Below the pieces are notes generated by a model that worked only from the letters and a program-made list of their open reading frames with translations, was not told the origin of the DNA and did not search any database. This document shows, piece by piece, positions 26,683 through 34,482 of a stretch of DNA of 64,000 nt (position 1 is its first letter; each line of letters begins with the position of its first letter). Origin of the DNA: VAZQ01 sp963739175 (GTDB taxonomy: Bacteria > Pseudomonadota > Alphaproteobacteria > Rhizobiales > Xanthobacteraceae); NCBI GenBank assembly GCA_963739175.1, contig CAVTZH010000009.1, positions 1,116,001 to 1,180,000 of the forward strand. The letters run 5' to 3'. The translations under genes and the position numbers were made by a program.

Positions 26683-27697
26683 TCATTTGAGCACGTCCAC
26701 GATCGCCGCTGCGACCTCGGGCGAAGTACTGAGCAGACGCTTCACCTCGCTCTGCACCTCTTCGCCGGTGTCGGGCTCGATGATGGTCTGCAGCTTCGCC
26801 ACCTCGGCGAGGAAAGCCTTGTCCTTCACGGTCTGGTCGAAGGCGCGCCGCAGCACCTCCACGCGATCCGCCGGAACGCCGGGCGGCGTGAAGATCGCGC
26901 GCGCGGTCGCCGATTGCGCCATCCAGAATTCCAGCATCTGACGATGCCGCTCGGTCTTGGCGAACTCGATCATGGTGGGGACGTTCGGATGCCTCGCCAG
27001 CCGCTTGGGCGCGTTGATGGCGAGCAGATTGTATTGGCTCTCGGTCCAGTTCGGCGCCATCGCCGGGATGTTCTGCAGCGTCGAGCCGGTGCCGTCGACC
27101 TCGCCGCGCTCGACCGCGAGCACGCGGCCGGTCGAGTAGCCGAGCACGACCTTGAACTTGGTGCCGATGATGTGGTTCGAGAGCGTGAGCAGCTGATAGA
27201 TGATCGAGTTCTTGCCGGTGCCGGCCATCGGCGTCTCACGCCGCATCGCGTCCTGCATCGTCTTCGTCTGCGACGTGTGCCAGGTCAGGATCGTGCCGGT
27301 GGCGTTTTCGAGATTGCCGACCCAGGACACCCGGTTGGCGTCATAGCGCACCGGCTCCGGCGCGATCACCTGGTTGAGCGGCATGGTCGAGAGCGGCATG
27401 CAGATGACCGAGCCGTCCTTCGGCGCGACGTTGTAGCACCAGTTGGCGAGGATGGTGCCGCCGCCGCCCGGCATGTTGACCACGATGATCGAGGGTTTGC
27501 CCGGCAGGTAGTTGGTGAAATATTTCGCGAAGCTGCGCGCGATGATGTCGAACCCGCCGCCCGGCTCCGAGCTCAGGTGAAAGCGCAGCGTCGCGTTGCG
27601 ATAGAAATCGGCGGCGGGTTGCGCGTGCGCCGACCCGGCGAGTACGCCGAACCCAGGTGGCAACAGCGATCGTTCGCTTGAGCGTGATCCCCGGCAT
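26683..27697 (-). CDS. Bug/TctC family solute-binding protein, probable frameshift in signal peptide
   Basis: About 337 residues. The main frame gives PPGFGVLAGSAHAQPAADFY, i.e. a signal-peptide core without a charged start, from a TTG at 27663. Upstream in another frame an ATG at 27697 gives MPGITLKRTIA; one extra base near 27667 would join them into a normal signal peptide. Mature hallmarks are RFHLSSEPGGGFDIIARSF and IIVVNMPGGGGTILANWCY. It heads the minus-strand operon TctC-TctC-cupin-cupin and is closely similar to the following TctC, pointing to tandem duplication. Confidence 0.87.
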
Positions 27698-27868
27698 TCC
27701 AGCCTCGTGAGAATGCGCGGCCGATGCCGCGAACTCTCTCTGTTCTATTTCGTTCATCATGACACAACCTTGTACCACCGCAACACGTCGTGACCTGCGG
27801 CACGGCTTGACGCGTTCGAGCCGCGCCGACCAATGTCTGATGCGAATGGCCCGATCGGGAGACTGGCG

Positions 27869-28315
27869 ATGATCGACAGGCGCGCGATATGGGCGGGGTT
27901 GCTATCTCTGCCGTTGATGGCGACGGAAGCCCCGGCAGAGCTCGCCACCGAAATGAAGCTCTCCAATGCGGGCTTCATCATGCGGGTCGCGAAAACGCCG
28001 CGTCAGCTCGAGCGGCTCAAGACCATCCCCGCCCGCCGCATGGTGGCGCGCACCAAGGACGGCGTTCGCCACTATCTCTATGCTGACCCCGAGGGCTGCC
28101 AATGCGTGCTGATCGGCAACGAACGGGCGATGGCCAACTACCGCGACATGGTCAAGCCGCCGCCGCTGCCGCCAGGCTTCAAGGATTTCGAAGGTGCTCC
28201 CGGCGGGGGTGGCGTCAATGTCGAGCGTGAGATGATCCACGAGATGAACGCTGATGGCGAGCCGCCCTGGGAAGACGATGTCTTCGATGCCGCTTCTTTG
28301 AACTTCAGGTTTTAG
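27869..28315 (+). CDS. exported hypothetical protein
   Basis: 148 residues from the ATG at 27869, which has GGGAGA nine bases upstream; a longer start at 27833 lacks such a site. A signal peptide (AIWAGLLSLPLMATEAPA) precedes a domain with LKTIPARRMVARTKDGVRHYLYADPEGCQCVLIGNERA, one Cys pair (CQC), and a Pro-rich tail. Function unknown; the same layout occurs as a conserved hypothetical in related Rhizobiales. It is 24 nt upstream of a VOC gene and may share its transcript. Confidence 0.75.
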   Translation: MIDRRAIWAGLLSLPLMATEAPAELATEMKLSNAGFIMRVAKTPRQLERLKTIPARRMVARTKDGVRHYLYADPEGCQCVLIGNERAMANYRDMVKPPPLPPGFKDFEGAPGGGGVNVEREMIHEMNADGEPPWEDDVFDAASLNFRF

Positions 28316-28339
28316 TCTCGCAGCGCCATAGAGGGCACC

Positions 28340-28729
28340 ATGCTGCTCAACCTCAGTCAGATCGGTCAGATCGCGCTTCCGGTCGCCGACGTCGACCGCG
28401 CCGAGGCCTTCTACGAGAAGGTCGTCGGCTTGCGGAAGCTCTACCGCTTCGGCAATCTCTCGTTCTTCGACTGCGCCGGCGTGCGGCTCCTGCTCGACAA
28501 GCTCGAAGGTCCGGGCCCGGTGACGCCGCAGGGCTGCATCTATTTCCGCTGCGCCGACATCACGCTCGCGGTGAGCGAACTGACCAAGCGCGGCGCATCG
28601 TTCGCGTCCAAGCCGCATCTGATCGCGAAGATGGACGACCACGATCTGTTCATGGCGTTCTTCACCGATCCCGACGGCCACACGCTTGCGCTGATGCAGG
28701 AAGCGCCGAAGGGATTTGTGCCGTCCTAA
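28340..28729 (+). CDS. VOC family protein
   Basis: 129 residues, one VOC unit: GQIALPVADVDRAEAFYEKV at the start, the second strand SFFDCAGVRLLLDKLE, and MAFFTDPDGHTLALMQE at the end. The first-strand His and last-strand Glu that hold metal in glyoxalase I are replaced or displaced, so this may be a non-metal binding member. Its stop lies four bases from the end of the convergent TPR gene. Confidence 0.88.
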   Translation: MLLNLSQIGQIALPVADVDRAEAFYEKVVGLRKLYRFGNLSFFDCAGVRLLLDKLEGPGPVTPQGCIYFRCADITLAVSELTKRGASFASKPHLIAKMDDHDLFMAFFTDPDGHTLALMQEAPKGFVPS

Positions 28730-28733
28730 GTGC

Positions 28734-29948
28734 CTACAGCAGCTTGAACGCGCGATAAAAATCGGCGGCGGCGCGGATCAGCCTGATCTTGCGCAGATAG
28801 ACCACGCCCCGGTTCACATAGAGCTCCGGCTGTTGCGGCTCGATCGCGATGGCGCGGTTGTAGTCGGCAATCGCGCGCGCATAGTCCTCCCTGCCTTCGT
28901 AGAGGCATGCGCGCTGCGCGTAGGCGCCGGCGTCGGCCGGATCGAGCGCGATCGACCGGTTGTAGTCGGCGAGCGCGCGCTCGGTCTCGCGCTTCATGAA
29001 CCAGCAGTGGCCGCGGTTGATATAGGCGACCGCAAGCTTCGCCGCCGGTGCCTCGTTCTCGATCGCCTTGGTGAAGTCCTCGATGGCGACGTCGTACTGG
29101 TCCTTGCGGTAGTATGCGATGCCGCGGTTGATGTAGGCGATCACGCAACGAGGATCGAGCGCGATCGCCTTGTCGTAGTCAGGCAACGCGCGCTCGATGT
29201 CGCCCTTCAGCTTGTAGGCATAGCCGCGGTTGTTGAACGCAGACGGCTCGCTCGGATCGAGCGCGATGCTGGCGTTGTAGTCTGCGATCGAGCGTTCATA
29301 GTCGCCCAGCATGTCGTAGACGACGCCGCGGCTGTTGTAGGCGTGCGCCGACTTCGGCGCGCGCTCGATCGCCTTGGAGTAGTCGCTGAGCGCGTGCTCG
29401 TACGCGCCGCGGTCGCGATGGATATTGCCGCGCCCGTAATAGGCGCCGGAAAGATCGTCGTTGATGGCGAGCGCAGCGGCGTAGTCGGCAAGCGCGGCGT
29501 CGTGGTCGTCCTGCCCCTCATAGACGGCGCCGCGGCTGAGCAGGGCGTGGGCATGCGCCGGCTCGAGCGCGATCGCCTTCGAGAAATCGGCAATCGCGCG
29601 CGCATGGTCGCCCATGAATCCGTGCACGTTGCCGCGCAGGTACCAGGCCTGGGTCCATTCCGGCCTGAGCTCGATGGTCCTGGTGAGATCGCGGGCGGCC
29701 TTTTCGTAGGCTTCGGTCGAGGCATAGGCGACGCCGCGGTCGTAGTAGGCCTCGGCCGCCGCCGGATCGAGCGCGATCGCGCGGGTGTAGTCCGCAATCG
29801 CATGCGCGTAGTCGAACTTTGTCTCGTAGAGATTGCCGCGATCGTAGAACGCCCTGGCGGTAGACCGCCGCTCGATCAGGAAATTGCTGGCCGCGAGCGC
29901 GCCCTTGAAGGAGTCGTCGGGTCGGCGGGACGGGACGCTGGCAGCCAT
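28734..29948 (-). CDS. tetratricopeptide-repeat protein
   Basis: 404 residues made almost entirely of about ten TPR units with the pattern YxRGxxYxxxxxYxxAIADYxxAIxLDP, each about 34 residues. No signal peptide or membrane helix is seen in the ATG(29948) form, so it is probably a cytoplasmic scaffold; an upstream frame to 30035 is unconvincing. Upstream on the same strand lies a cytochrome c gene, with no proven link. TPR proteins mediate protein-protein contacts; the partner is unknown. Confidence 0.85.
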   Translation of the reverse strand: MAASVPSRRPDDSFKGALAASNFLIERRSTARAFYDRGNLYETKFDYAHAIADYTRAIALDPAAAEAYYDRGVAYASTEAYEKAARDLTRTIELRPEWTQAWYLRGNVHGFMGDHARAIADFSKAIALEPAHAHALLSRGAVYEGQDDHDAALADYAAALAINDDLSGAYYGRGNIHRDRGAYEHALSDYSKAIERAPKSAHAYNSRGVVYDMLGDYERSIADYNASIALDPSEPSAFNNRGYAYKLKGDIERALPDYDKAIALDPRCVIAYINRGIAYYRKDQYDVAIEDFTKAIENEAPAAKLAVAYINRGHCWFMKRETERALADYNRSIALDPADAGAYAQRACLYEGREDYARAIADYNRAIAIEPQQPELYVNRGVVYLRKIRLIRAAADFYRAFKLL

Positions 29949-30113
29949 GGTCCATTCACGTCGGTGCTTTTGACACGTCCTTTTTGGTCGCCGTCCACCG
30001 ATCCAAGGTTCACGACGGACGCCGTCGCGAGGCACGGAAACCCAGCTGTTTACGCGGAGTTTTCACGGTGTCGACCAGTACTGAAGGATGGCCCGCAGAC
30101 CCCACGCCCCTGC

Positions 30114-30446
30114 TTACGGTCCTTGGACCGACCGCAGGTAGGCAACGGCCGCCTGGGCATCGTCTCGCGCGAATCGGAAGGCCGGCCGATCGGGATGCGT
30201 GCTTTGCTGGCCCTGCCGAAGCCGGTCCATGAATTCGTCGAGGTCGGTGTGGTCGTCGAGCGAGCGGAACGTCGGCGCGCCGGCATTGGGGCTCGCGCCG
30301 GTCCGGCCGACGGCATGGCACTCGCCGCAGAGTTTTGTGACCAGCGTCCGGCCGCGCTCGATGTCGTCCTGGGCGGTGGCTTGGCTGCCCAGAGCCATCG
30401 CCAGGCAGATCGGAAGCACAACATCTCGCACGATCTTCGATGTCAT
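30114..30446 (-). CDS. small periplasmic c-type cytochrome without an obvious axial Met
   Basis: 110 residues: a signal peptide ending SQATAQ, then the haem-attachment motif CGECH, and a C-terminal helix AQAAVAYLRSVQGP typical of class I cytochromes c. Members of this group usually show HPxMPxF where Met is the sixth haem ligand; here the stretch reads THPDRPAFRF, with Arg (codon CGG) at that place. Haem should still attach, but the iron would be five-coordinate or use another ligand. Confidence 0.85.
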   Translation of the reverse strand: MTSKIVRDVVLPICLAMALGSQATAQDDIERGRTLVTKLCGECHAVGRTGASPNAGAPTFRSLDDHTDLDEFMDRLRQGQQSTHPDRPAFRFARDDAQAAVAYLRSVQGP

Positions 30447-30520
30447 TGATTTTACCTGTTCTCATCCATGTCGGCGCGTTCGCATACTAACTCCGAGCGC
30501 CGGACCATCGTCCGCGCGTA

Positions 30521-30557
30521 AATAAAAAAGAAAAACCCCGCCATTTCTGGCGGGGTT
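30521..30557 (-). terminator. rho-independent terminator of ctrA
   Basis: On the minus strand AACCCCGCC and GGCGGGGTT pair around a short AGAAAT loop and are followed by TTTTTCTTTTTT. It lies about 57 nt after the ctrA stop. A second hairpin (GGAGCCTC-TTT-GAGGCTCC, 30585-30603) stands between it and the gene. Confidence 0.92.
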
Positions 30558-30613
30558 CCGGAATTGTCCGAAGTCCTGGGAGGAGGAGCCTCTTTGAGGC
30601 TCCGTGGTAAACC

Positions 30614-31315
30614 CTAGGCCGGGATCTTCGCCTCGTCTTCGGCAGGCTCACGCAGCACGTAGCCACGGCCCCACACCGTCTCGATGTAATTCTTGCCGTT
30701 CGACGCATTCGCGAGCTTCTTGCGCAGCTTGCAGATGAACACGTCGATGATCTTGAGCTCGGGCTCGTCCATGCCGCCGTAGAGATGGTTGAGGAACATC
30801 TCCTTGGTGAGCGTGGTGCCCTTGCGGAGCGAGAGCAGCTCCAGCATCTGATATTCCTTGCCGGTCAGATGCACGCGCGCCCCGTTCACCTCGACGGTCT
30901 TGGTGTCGAGATTGACGCAGAGGTCGCCGGTGTTGATCACCGACTGCGCATGGCCCTTCGAGCGGCGTACGATCGCGTGGATGCGCGCCACCAGCTCGTC
31001 CTTGTGGAACGGCTTGGTCATGTAGTCGTCGGCACCGAAGCCGAGACCGCGCACCTTGTCTTCGATGCCGGCGAGACCAGACAGGATCAGGATCGGGGTC
31101 TTGACCTTCGACACACGCAGCGAGCGCAGAACCTCGAAGCCCGACATGTCGGGCAGGTTCAGGTCGAGCAGGATGATGTCGTAGTCGTAGAGTTTGCCGA
31201 GATCGACGCCCTCTTCCCCCAGATCGGTGGTGTAGACATTGAAACTCTCGGACTTGAGCATCAGCTCAATGGATTGAGCGGTGGCGCTGTCGTCCTCGAT
31301 CAGCAAAACGCGCAT
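30614..31315 (-). CDS. ctrA: cell-cycle master response regulator CtrA
   Basis: 233 residues, OmpR/PhoB type. Receiver: LLIEDDSATAQSIELMLKSE, phospho-acceptor Asp51 in IILLDLNLPDMSGFE, and KPFHKDELVARIHAIVRRSKGHAQ leading to the winged helix (VHLTGKEYQMLELLSLRKG, IDVFICKLRKKLA, VWGRGYVLRE). This sequence is nearly invariant in Rhizobiales CtrA. It binds TTAA-N7-TTAA and controls cell-cycle, flagellar and envelope genes. Its phosphodonor ChpT and inhibitor SciP are also encoded here. The long upstream gap to fliI holds a GANTC cluster. Confidence 0.98.
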   Translation of the reverse strand: MRVLLIEDDSATAQSIELMLKSESFNVYTTDLGEEGVDLGKLYDYDIILLDLNLPDMSGFEVLRSLRVSKVKTPILILSGLAGIEDKVRGLGFGADDYMTKPFHKDELVARIHAIVRRSKGHAQSVINTGDLCVNLDTKTVEVNGARVHLTGKEYQMLELLSLRKGTTLTKEMFLNHLYGGMDEPELKIIDVFICKLRKKLANASNGKNYIETVWGRGYVLREPAEDEAKIPA

Positions 31316-31394
31316 GCCAGTCCCCTTCCTCGCCGCTTCGGGCTCAGGTCGGCACGCCGCAGCGGCGGCCCGTTAAAACGCTTTGGGACAACCC

Positions 31395-31564
31395 GACTCG
31401 GCACACTAATGCCACATGGTTAACAAAATCTGATTCCCGCGCGCAAGAACCCACTGGGCAAATTCTGTCGAATCGCCCTAAGATATTGCGTCGGAGTGAT
31501 TTTTCGACCAGTTGGCAGTTCATGTCACACGTGAGAAGTCGGCTCTAACTGACTCAAAAGATTC
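31395..31564. promoter_or_regulatory. cluster of five GANTC (CcrM) methylation sites between ctrA and fliI
   Basis: GANTC occurs at 31395-31399 (GACTC), 31432-31436 (GATTC), 31470-31474 (GAATC), 31551-31555 (GACTC) and 31560-31564 (GATTC). At roughly 66% GC about half a site is expected in 170 nt by a simple base-composition estimate. In Caulobacter the ctrA P1 promoter is controlled by the methylation state of a GANTC site, so this is a plausible cell-cycle-sensing promoter region. A lone TTAACC half-site lies at about 31421. Confidence 0.6.
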
Positions 31565-31639
31565 AGCCCCCCGTCTAATACCGGGCAAAACACGTGGCCC
31601 GGCAGTCCCAGACGGTGACGCAATGATTAACGACGCGGG

Positions 31640-31654
31640 TAAACACCGGGTTAA
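31640..31654. promoter_or_regulatory. CtrA-box-like site upstream of fliI
   Basis: TAAA-CACCGGG-TTAA matches TTAA-N7-TTAA with one mismatch, about 95-110 nt before the fliI ATG. Two further GTTAAGAA half-sites stand at about 31650 and 31671. Confidence 0.4.
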
Positions 31655-31715
31655 GAAGCGCCGCACTGGCGTTAAGAACCGCGGGCCGAGGCGCCGCCGA
31701 CACGGGCGCGATCGC

Positions 31716-31749
31716 ATGAAGGGTGCCGGTACATGAAAGGCCCCAGTAC
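31716..31749 (+). other. two 17-nt tandem repeats forming ATGA-coupled six-codon ORFs leading into fliI
   Basis: ATG-AAG-GGT-GCC-GGT-ACA-TGA (31716-31736) encodes MKGAGT and its stop overlaps the next ATG at 31733. That frame, MKGPST, stops at 31751-31753, overlapping the fliI ATG at 31750. The two units are 17-nt near copies (ATGAARGGYSCCRGTAC), so each step shifts the frame and links stop to start. This could be a leader for translational coupling of fliI, or the mark of a small tandem duplication around its start. Confidence 0.55.
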
Positions 31750-33078
31750 ATGAAAGCTTTGGCCGAGCAGATCGCGGAGCTCGACGGCATCGAAACCTAT
31801 GGCCGGGTCGTCGGCGTGCGCGGCCTGATGGTGGAGGTCGCCGGACCCATCCACGCCATGTCGGTCGGTGCCCGGGTGGTGATCGAGAGCGGCGGCGACG
31901 GCCGCGACATCCCCTGCGAGGTGGTCGGCTTCTCCGGCGAGAATGCGCTGCTGATGCCGTTCGGCGCGCTCGAAGGGGTGCGCCGCGGCTGCCGCGCCAT
32001 CGTCCGCGCCGCCGCGGCCTCGGTGCGGCCGTCGCTGGGTTGGCTCGGGCGCGTCATCAACGCGATGGGCGAGCCGGTCGATGGTATGGGGCCGTTGCCG
32101 CCGGGACCGTCGCCCTACGGCTTCCGCAACGATCCGCCCTCGGCCCATGGGCGCCGCCGTGTCGGCGGGCCGCTCGACCTCGGGGTGCGGGCGCTCAATA
32201 CCTTCACGACCTGCTGCCGCGGCCAGCGCATGGGCATCTTCGCAGGCTCCGGCGTTGGCAAGTCGGTGCTGCTCTCGATGCTCGCCCGCAACGTGCAGGC
32301 CGACGTGTCGGTGATCGGGCTGATCGGCGAGCGCGGCCGCGAGGTGCAGGAGTTCCTGCAGGACGACCTCGGCCCGGACGGCCTCGCCCGCTCGGTGGTG
32401 ATCGTCGCCACCTCCGACGAGCCGGCGCTGATGCGCCGCCAGGCCGCCTACCTGACGCTGGCGATCGCCGAGTTCTTCCGCGACATCGACAAGGACGTGC
32501 TGCTGCTGATGGATTCGGTCACCCGCTTCGCCATCGCCCAGCGCGAGATCGGCCTCTCGGCCGGCGAGCCGCCGACCGCCAAGGGCTATACCCCGACCGT
32601 GTTCACCGAGCTGCCGCGGCTGTTGGAGCGGGCCGGACCCGGCACCGGCGCCGGCACCATCACCGGGCTGTTCACGGTCCTGGTCGAAGGCGGCGACCAC
32701 AACGAGCCGGTGTCCGACGCGGTGCGCGCCATCCTCGACGGCCACATCGTGATGGAGCGCCAGATCGCCGAGCGCGGGCGGTATCCGGCTATCAACGTGC
32801 TCAAGTCGGTGTCGCGCACCATGCCGAAGGCGGCCGACCCGGTTTACCTCCCGGCGGTGGTGCGGGCGCGCCAGGTCATGGCGACCTATGCGGATATGGA
32901 GGAGCTGATCCGGCTCGGCGCCTACCGGGCAGGATCGAGCACGGAGGTCGATGAGGCGATCCGCCTGCACGGGCCGCTGGAACAGTTTCTGGCCCAGGCC
33001 AAGGAGGAATTGACCGATCTTGGGCAGGGATATCAACGTCTTGAGCAAATACTCGGTACCTTGGAAACCGAAAACTAA
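31750..33078 (+). CDS. fliI: flagellum-specific ATPase FliI
   Basis: 442 residues from ATG 31750 (MKALAEQIAELDGIETYGRV), the start usual for rhizobial FliI. Walker A is GIFAGSGVGKSVLLSML; Walker B is DVLLLMDSVTRFA; RYPAINVLKSVSRTMP is the type III ATPase signature. FliI forms a hexamer under the export gate and, with FliH and FliJ, energises secretion of flagellar subunits. FliJ is encoded next; FliH lies at 52.4 kb. Upstream elements are a CtrA-like box and the two micro-ORFs. Confidence 0.97.
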   Translation: MKALAEQIAELDGIETYGRVVGVRGLMVEVAGPIHAMSVGARVVIESGGDGRDIPCEVVGFSGENALLMPFGALEGVRRGCRAIVRAAAASVRPSLGWLGRVINAMGEPVDGMGPLPPGPSPYGFRNDPPSAHGRRRVGGPLDLGVRALNTFTTCCRGQRMGIFAGSGVGKSVLLSMLARNVQADVSVIGLIGERGREVQEFLQDDLGPDGLARSVVIVATSDEPALMRRQAAYLTLAIAEFFRDIDKDVLLLMDSVTRFAIAQREIGLSAGEPPTAKGYTPTVFTELPRLLERAGPGTGAGTITGLFTVLVEGGDHNEPVSDAVRAILDGHIVMERQIAERGRYPAINVLKSVSRTMPKAADPVYLPAVVRARQVMATYADMEELIRLGAYRAGSSTEVDEAIRLHGPLEQFLAQAKEELTDLGQGYQRLEQILGTLETEN

Positions 33079-33222
33079 CACTGTCCGGCCACACTGCCGC
33101 GAACGGTTCTGCCGGCGGAGGGCTGACTTGGCCCCTGTGCGGCGGAAACGGCGTTTGTTTCCGGGCCGCGTTGCGCGTCGTCGCTGCGCCGCGGATCCGG
33201 GACTTCGGGGGAGTAAGAGTTG

Positions 33223-33642
33223 ATGAAGTCACGCGAAACGCTCATTCGCCTGAAGAAGTTTCAGGTCGACGAAAAGCGCCGCAGGGTCGCGCAGATCGAA
33301 GGCATGATCGCCGAGTTCGATCGCATCGCGGGCGACCTCGAGCGCGAGATCAAGACCGAACAGGATCGCGCCGGTATCCATGATCCTGCGCATTTCGCCT
33401 ATCCGACCTATGCCAAGGCCGCGATGCAACGGCGTGAGAACCTCAAGCGCTCAGTGTCCGAGCTGCGGACCCAGCTCGACGAGGCGCAAGCGCACCTCGG
33501 CGAAGCGTTCGAGGAGCTCAAGAAGGTCGAGCTGCTCGACGAGCGCGACCAGATGCGCGAGCGGGCCGAGGAAGAGGCCCGTGAACAGGCCGAGCTCGAC
33601 GCCATCGGCATGATGCGCAACGGCGCCCTGAAATCGGCTTGA
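33223..33642 (+). CDS. fliJ: flagellar export protein FliJ
   Basis: 139 residues, almost entirely coiled coil: LIRLKKFQVDEKRRRVAQIE at the N-terminus, then an antiparallel second helix. FliJ is the stalk between the FliI hexamer and FlhA, homologous in fold to the F1-ATPase gamma subunit. GGGGGAGTAAG precedes the ATG at 33223; a TTG one codon earlier is less likely. It follows fliI by 144 nt, a gap with no other gene. Confidence 0.9.
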   Translation: MKSRETLIRLKKFQVDEKRRRVAQIEGMIAEFDRIAGDLEREIKTEQDRAGIHDPAHFAYPTYAKAAMQRRENLKRSVSELRTQLDEAQAHLGEAFEELKKVELLDERDQMRERAEEEAREQAELDAIGMMRNGALKSA

Positions 33643-33662
33643 TTTCTGGAACCTGGACTGAG

Positions 33663-33684
33663 CCGGGGCGTTTTGACGCCCCGG
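33663..33684 (+). terminator. GC-rich hairpin after fliJ
   Basis: CCGGGGCG and CGCCCCGG pair around TTTTGA, 20 nt after the fliJ stop. There is no strong T run after the stem, so it is a terminator-like hairpin rather than a clear intrinsic terminator. Confidence 0.55.
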
Positions 33685-33739
33685 GCATTCATTGGCGCGG
33701 CTCTCGACAGGGCGGGTCGGTCGGGGATAATCCCTGCAT

Positions 33740-33813
33740 AGTGTGGCGGTTCAGAAGTCCGCAACAATGTGGCGGCGAGTCCGACTTGCGGACTTCTGAA
33801 CCAAAGCCACACT
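33740..33813. repeat. long imperfect palindrome, copy 1 (AGTGTGGC type)
   Basis: The left arm AGTGTGGC-GGTTCAGAAG-TCCGCAA and right arm are exact inverted copies except for a three-base insertion in the right arm; each is about 25-28 nt with a 21-nt centre. It lies in the gap between fliJ and the ECF sigma gene, only 13 nt from a second palindrome with the same plan. No ORF is inside. Such structures behave like non-autonomous repeats. Confidence 0.85.
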
Positions 33814-33826
33814 GAGTACAAAGTTG

Positions 33827-33901
33827 CTAGTGTCCTTCGATTCCGAAGTTCGCATAGGAACCCGCCGCGAAGTCGTGCGAACTTCGGAATCGGGACACTA
33901 G
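33827..33901. repeat. long imperfect palindrome, copy 2 (CTAGTGTCC type)
   Basis: The left arm starts CTAGTGTCC and contains CGATTCCGAAGTTCGCA; the right arm is its inverted copy apart from a two-base gap, with a 21-nt centre. Compared with copy 1 the outer AGTGT and the inner TTC-GAAGTYCGCA are shared, so the two are relatives rather than chance neighbours. It ends 35 nt before the sigma factor ATG. Confidence 0.85.
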
Positions 33902-33936
33902 CGGGCGACGCGCTTCCGGGGCAGGGGCCATTGGTA

Positions 33937-34482
33937 ATGTCTACGTCTACGCCCGTTGAAATCTCACTGATGCTGGCATCGGTCGCCAATGGCGACGCCG
34001 GCGCGTTCGAGCGCCTCTACCAGGCGACGTCGGCGAAGATCTATGGCGTGGTGCTGCGGATCGTGCGGCGGCACGACCTCGCCGGCGACGTGATGGAAGA
34101 GACCTATCTCAACATCTGGAAGACCGCCGCCAAGTTCGATCCGGCGCTGGCGTCGCCGATGGGCTGGATGATGGCGATCGCGCGCGCCCGCGCCATCGAT
34201 CTGGCGCGGCGGCCCGACATCGTCGCCAACGACGCCGATCCCGAGATTGCCGACAACGAGAGCCCCGGCGCGCTGTCGCGGCGCGAGCTCACCGACGAGC
34301 TCAAGCGCCTGCTCACCTGCATCGGCCGGCTCGAGCCCGATCGCCAGCGCATGCTGCTGCTCGCCTACTACGGCGCCTTCACCCGCGAGGAGCTCGCCGG
34401 CAAGCTCGACATACCCGCCAATCTGCTCAAGGCGTCGCTGCGCCGCAGCCTGTTCGAGATCGAACAATGCCTGACGTCGTAA
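33937..34482 (+). CDS. ECF RNA polymerase sigma factor
   Basis: 181 residues. Sigma region 2 is ERLYQATSAKIYGVVLRIVR with VMEETYLNIWKTAAKFDP; region 4 is RLEPDRQRMLLLAYYGAFTREELAGKLDIP. This is a SigK-like ECF factor. The 3' end overlaps the anti-sigma gene by 16 nt, so the pair is translationally linked and the sigma is likely held inactive by its partner. Two palindromes lie just upstream. Target promoters are not known. Confidence 0.92.
   Translation: MSTSTPVEISLMLASVANGDAGAFERLYQATSAKIYGVVLRIVRRHDLAGDVMEETYLNIWKTAAKFDPALASPMGWMMAIARARAIDLARRPDIVANDADPEIADNESPGALSRRELTDELKRLLTCIGRLEPDRQRMLLLAYYGAFTREELAGKLDIPANLLKASLRRSLFEIEQCLTS

Noticed and set aside
31316..31440. Full CtrA box in the ctrA upstream region (autoregulation)
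   Set aside because: Only a half-site TTAACC is present at about 31421; no second TTAA at seven-base spacing was found.
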